DNA from: Thermoproteota archaeon | GTDB taxonomy: Archaea > Thermoproteota > Korarchaeia > Korarchaeales > Korarchaeaceae | DNA: 8,097 bases | NCBI GenBank assembly: GCA_011042755.1 | Contig: DRBY01000012.1 | Coordinates: 1-8,097 of the forward strand | Direction of reading: 5' to 3' | In this document: one piece after another, positions 5,981 through 8,097 of the stretch | How positions within the stretch are numbered: position 1 is the stretch's first letter | How the letters are laid out: each line of letters starts with the position of its first letter | Translations under genes and position numbers: made by a program | Notes under the pieces: model-generated | What the model was told of the DNA's origin: nothing | The model's input: only the letters and a program-made list of their open reading frames with translations | The model's database searches: none

Positions 5981-6985
5981 CTAGAGCAGGTCTCTGAGCA
6001 CATCTAAGCAGAATTCGACCAGCGCTGGGGGGCCAGCTACTAGGCTCAGAGGGGTCGGCTTGTGAAATTCGTCCCACAGCGGCAGCTTCATGAGATCCTC
6101 TCCCCTAGGGCCGCACATCTTCAGCCCAACAGTCGAGTAGATGGCCGGCAGGCTGGATACGTCGTACAGCTTCAGGACATTCCCCCTGCCCTCTCCGGCC
6201 CTGGCCAGCTCCAGCCTGATGTCCACGTAGAGTCCGGCGGAGGCCACATTCTTCAACAGGGCTATTGAGGTAGACCCCGTCTCCTCTACGGCGACCTCAA
6301 AGTTTGCCTCGCTCAGGAGCCCTATCAGCTTGGCCACTGTGGTGGAATTCTGCCACCCTCGAAAGTTCTGAAAGCCCAGCACCGCGATCGGCGGCCTACC
6401 CCCGATCCAGAACCTTCCCCCAGAGTCCAGCTCGATAGGCGGATGGCGCATCTTGGCTAGCCAGCGGGGGCGCTCGAGCCGAAGGAGCCCATCAGCCCCC
6501 CTCAGGGCGAGATACTCGACGCGAGAACCGTGATCGTAGCACGAGAAGAGGTTCAAGGAGTCTAGGGTCGGGTTATGATCCCCGCTCGAAGGGAGCAAGC
6601 CGAGAGAGATCACGGTAGACGAGTTTGGGCCTCTCCCAACAACCCTCCTGTACTCAGGCCAGGCTCCGGCGGCATAAGATAGGCCCCAAGAGCCGTCGAT
6701 TGGGTCTATCAGACCAACGAGAACCGGTTCTCCGGGGAGAGAGATCACGGTAGACTCTGCAAGAATGTCGATGCCTATTTCCCTGCGCCGGCCAAGCTCC
6801 ATCAGCACGCCAGTGAGCCTCTCCTCCGCCGCCGCGTCGAAGACGTACTCTCTGTGCTCACCGTCCTCGTCCAGAACGTGGGCGCTCAGCCCTCCCGACA
6901 GGACCTCGTCAACGACTCCACAACAGGCAGCTAAGACAAGCTCTCGAGCGACTCTGAGGACATCTCCCTCGCTGCTATCCCCCAT
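5981..6985 (-). CDS. Divergent inositol-monophosphatase-superfamily phosphatase
   Basis: This 334-residue protein has the Li-sensitive, Mg-dependent sugar-phosphatase layout. 'FDAAAEE' (49-55) resembles the AD..AE motif, and E77 in 'ILAES' is the first metal ligand. 'LIDPIDGSWG' (92-101) is the DPxDGT/S core with D94 and D97. 'EETGSTSIALLKNVASAG' (234-251) is the conserved GS..alDl helix. 'YDVSSLPA' (274-281) replaces the usual WDxAAG, keeping D275. The family acts on inositol-1-phosphate, fructose-1,6-bisphosphate, PAP or related substrates; which applies here cannot be told. It is longer than typical archaeal IMPases (about 250-270), with extra sequence around 105-200. ATG 6985 sits about 30 bases from a TATA box with no clear ribosome-binding site, so the message is probably leaderless. 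It lies tail-to-tail with FBP aldolase/phosphatase and head-to-head with the nitroreductase. Confidence 0.85.
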   Translation of the reverse strand: MGDSSEGDVLRVARELVLAACCGVVDEVLSGGLSAHVLDEDGEHREYVFDAAAEERLTGVLMELGRRREIGIDILAESTVISLPGEPVLVGLIDPIDGSWGLSYAAGAWPEYRRVVGRGPNSSTVISLGLLPSSGDHNPTLDSLNLFSCYDHGSRVEYLALRGADGLLRLERPRWLAKMRHPPIELDSGGRFWIGGRPPIAVLGFQNFRGWQNSTTVAKLIGLLSEANFEVAVEETGSTSIALLKNVASAGLYVDIRLELARAGEGRGNVLKLYDVSSLPAIYSTVGLKMCGPRGEDLMKLPLWDEFHKPTPLSLVAGPPALVEFCLDVLRDLL

Positions 6986-7011
6986 GACGCGAGTCCGTCT
7001 CCAGATGTGCC

Positions 7012-7019
7012 ATTAAACA
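7012..7019 (-). promoter_or_regulatory. TATA box of the IMPase-like gene
   Basis: On the minus strand TGTTTAAT (7019-7012) lies about 30 bases before ATG 6985. It predicts initiation near 6989, hence a leaderless or nearly leaderless transcript, in agreement with the absence of a well-spaced ribosome-binding site. Confidence 0.5.
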
Positions 7020-7054
7020 ATGCTAGGAGGAAGGTTGGCGCGGCTGGCGTTGGG

Positions 7055-7062
7055 AATATAAC
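7055..7062 (+). promoter_or_regulatory. TATA box of the SagB-like gene
   Basis: AATATAAC (7055-7062) lies about 29 bases from ATG 7087, predicting initiation near 7084 and a leaderless message. With the opposite TATA box at 7012-7019 it forms a compact divergent promoter in a 101-base gap. An AGGAGGAAGG purine stretch (7025-7034) lies between the two boxes and could be a BRE or a regulator site. Confidence 0.55.
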
Positions 7063-7086
7063 CCGCCGCCCCTAGTAAGACTTGGG

Positions 7087-7812
7087 ATGAGGTACCCTTC
7101 GGCCAAGGTTTCTCTGGCTATAGCGTCCATAGCGCTGTTCGTCACGCTGGTCACGCTCCACGCGGCGGGCGTCTTGAGGGTAGGTCCCGCTGAGGAACGC
7201 GCTCAGGCCGGCGAGAGGGTCGCGCTCCCTCAACCGATCCTCAAGGGTAACATGAGCGTTGAGGAGGCTATAGCAACCCGAAGATCCGTTAGGAAGTACT
7301 CAGACGAGCCCCTGACCCTTCAAGAGCTAGGGCAGCTCCTGTGGGCCGCTCAGGGAATTACGGATGTGAAGAGGGGGTTTAGGGCAGCCCCCAGCGCCGG
7401 AGCCACATACCCGCTCGAGCTCTTCGTGGTCGTAAGGGACGGGGGCGTCGTGGGGCTGGGCGCGGGAATCTACGCGTACGACCCGTGGGCGCACTCGCTG
7501 AGCCTAGTGAGGGCTGGGGATTTTGGGGACGAGCTGGCCGACGCGGCCCTGGGGCAAGAGTGGGTCAGGAGCGCTCCCGCCTGCATAGTGATAGTGGCCA
7601 ACTACTCTAGGACGATGTCGGTCTACGGGAGCAGGGGAGAGAGGTACGTTCACATGGAGGCGGGTCACGTGGGACAGAACATCTACCTCCAGGCTACCGC
7701 GCTCGGCCTCGGGACAGTCGCGGTCGGAGCCTTCCACGACGGAGATGTGGCGGAAATCCTCCAGACCGAGCTGGCTCCCCTCTACATCTTCCCGGTCGGG
7801 AGGAGGGAGTGA
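7087..7812 (+). CDS. Membrane-anchored SagB-type nitroreductase-family flavoprotein
   Basis: This 241-residue protein begins with a signal anchor (about residues 8-28, with R2 and K7 before it), then a linker, then a complete SagB-type nitroreductase domain from about residue 54. Landmarks are 'ATRRSVRKYSDEPLTLQEL' (63-81, the FMN-phosphate Arg/Ser cluster), 'LLWAAQGIT', 'APSAGATYPLE' (101-111), 'GIYAYDPWAHSL', 'ERYVHMEAGHVGQNIYLQA' (185-203), 'ALGLGTVAVGAFHD' and terminal 'PLYIFPVGR'. The family binds FMN and oxidises or reduces small substrates; the namesake SagB oxidises azolines in peptide maturation with SagC/SagD partners. No such partner or precursor peptide is seen here, so a general oxidoreductase role is as likely. 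The positive-inside rule would place the catalytic domain outside the membrane, which is unusual for an FMN enzyme. Without experiment, orientation stays inference. Confidence 0.9.
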   Translation: MRYPSAKVSLAIASIALFVTLVTLHAAGVLRVGPAEERAQAGERVALPQPILKGNMSVEEAIATRRSVRKYSDEPLTLQELGQLLWAAQGITDVKRGFRAAPSAGATYPLELFVVVRDGGVVGLGAGIYAYDPWAHSLSLVRAGDFGDELADAALGQEWVRSAPACIVIVANYSRTMSVYGSRGERYVHMEAGHVGQNIYLQATALGLGTVAVGAFHDGDVAEILQTELAPLYIFPVGRRE

Positions 7813-7910
7813 GGTCGCGCTCTCGGACCGCTGCGTCCTTCAGCAAAGCCCGCGCCAACTAGAGGGGATGCTCGCCCTCCACAGCTTTGGGCCATCTAGA
7901 CTCGCCGGAG

Positions 7911-8097
7911 CTAGCCCTCTACGACTACGAAGGGTAGCGAGACCTCTATTATGGACCTGCCGTACGGAAACGAAGCCTTCACCCAGTAGATGCCCGGCTG
8001 GGCATCTTCTCTCACATCGATAGTCGCCGCATTGATTCGCGTCTCCCCAGGCTCCAGCGACCTCTGAACCACCATCTGAATGCAGTAGGCCTTCGGG
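7911..8097 (-). CDS. C-terminal end of a beta-sandwich, probably exported protein (5' end outside the window)
   Basis: On the minus strand a frame open from the right edge runs to a TAG at 7913-7911 and gives 61 residues. It has no need of a start in this window. The sequence includes 'SLEPGETRINAATIDV', 'AQPGIYWVKASFPYGRS' and ends 'VSLPFVVVEG'. Alternating hydrophobic strands, a 'PGET' turn and a 'PGIYWVKA' strand are typical of Ig-like/fibronectin-like domains in archaeal surface proteins. Codon use agrees with coding, with mostly G or C at third positions. No membrane helix follows, so the protein ends in the beta domain. Family unknown. The overlapping plus-strand frame at 7745-8023 is a shadow. 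Confidence 0.65.
   Translation of the reverse strand, partial: PKAYCIQMVVQRSLEPGETRINAATIDVREDAQPGIYWVKASFPYGRSIIEVSLPFVVVEG
7988..8007. repeat. Perfect 8-bp inverted repeat inside the partial right-end gene
   Basis: AGATGCCC-GGCT-GGGCATCT forms a perfect 8-bp stem with a 4-base loop, located in the coding part for 'EDAQPGIYW' of the minus-strand gene. On the plus strand it lies 175 bases beyond the SagB-like gene and is followed by a short pyrimidine stretch, so it could slow read-through. It may also be chance in G+C-rich DNA. Confidence 0.35.

Noticed and set aside
7745..8023. 92-codon plus-strand frame after the SagB-like gene
   Set aside because: It overlaps the 3' end of the nitroreductase out of frame, and the minus-strand partial gene at 7911-8097 explains the same DNA better.

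Overview
The window looks like a chromosomal segment of a G+C-rich, probably thermophilic archaeon. Four things suggest this: a form III RuBisCO, the bifunctional fructose-1,6-bisphosphate aldolase/phosphatase found in Archaea and deep-branching thermophilic Bacteria, TATA boxes about 25-35 bases ahead of nearly leaderless starts, and Arg codons dominated by AGG/AGA. Shine-Dalgarno sites matching GGAGGTGATC appear mainly at genes inside or behind other genes. A lineage in or near Thermoproteota or Korarchaeota is a guess; no rRNA or marker gene is present to settle it.

Layout. (1) 1-2183, plus strand: the 3' end of a HyuA-type subunit followed by a complete HyuB-type subunit, a two-subunit ATP-dependent hydantoinase/oxoprolinase/carboxylase family enzyme. 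(2) 2363-3694, minus strand: form III RuBisCO large subunit, best started at a TTG rather than at the longest open frame, with an oligo-T terminator behind it. (3) 3695-4148: an intergenic stretch of about 450 bases holding the RuBisCO promoter, a 36-codon coding-like scrap on the minus strand, and the promoter of the next plus-strand unit. (4) 4149-5872, plus strand: a small type I membrane protein with an extracytoplasmic beta-rich domain, whose C-terminal tail appears frameshifted, then FBP aldolase/phosphatase. (5) 5981-6985, minus strand: a divergent inositol-monophosphatase-superfamily phosphatase. (6) 7087-7812, plus strand: a SagB-type nitroreductase with an N-terminal membrane anchor. 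(7) 7911-8097, minus strand: the C-terminal 61 residues of an apparent beta-sandwich protein that runs off the right edge.

How the genes may work together. RuBisCO III makes 3-phosphoglycerate from ribulose-1,5-bisphosphate, typically in the AMP/nucleoside salvage pathway. FBP aldolase/phosphatase pulls triose phosphates irreversibly to fructose-6-phosphate. Their divergent placement is consistent with a salvage-to-gluconeogenesis module, but AMP phosphorylase and ribose-1,5-bisphosphate isomerase are not in the window, so the link is inference. The hydantoinase-like pair and the SagB-like protein have no visible functional tie to this module. I found no tRNA, rRNA, CRISPR array or insertion sequence.
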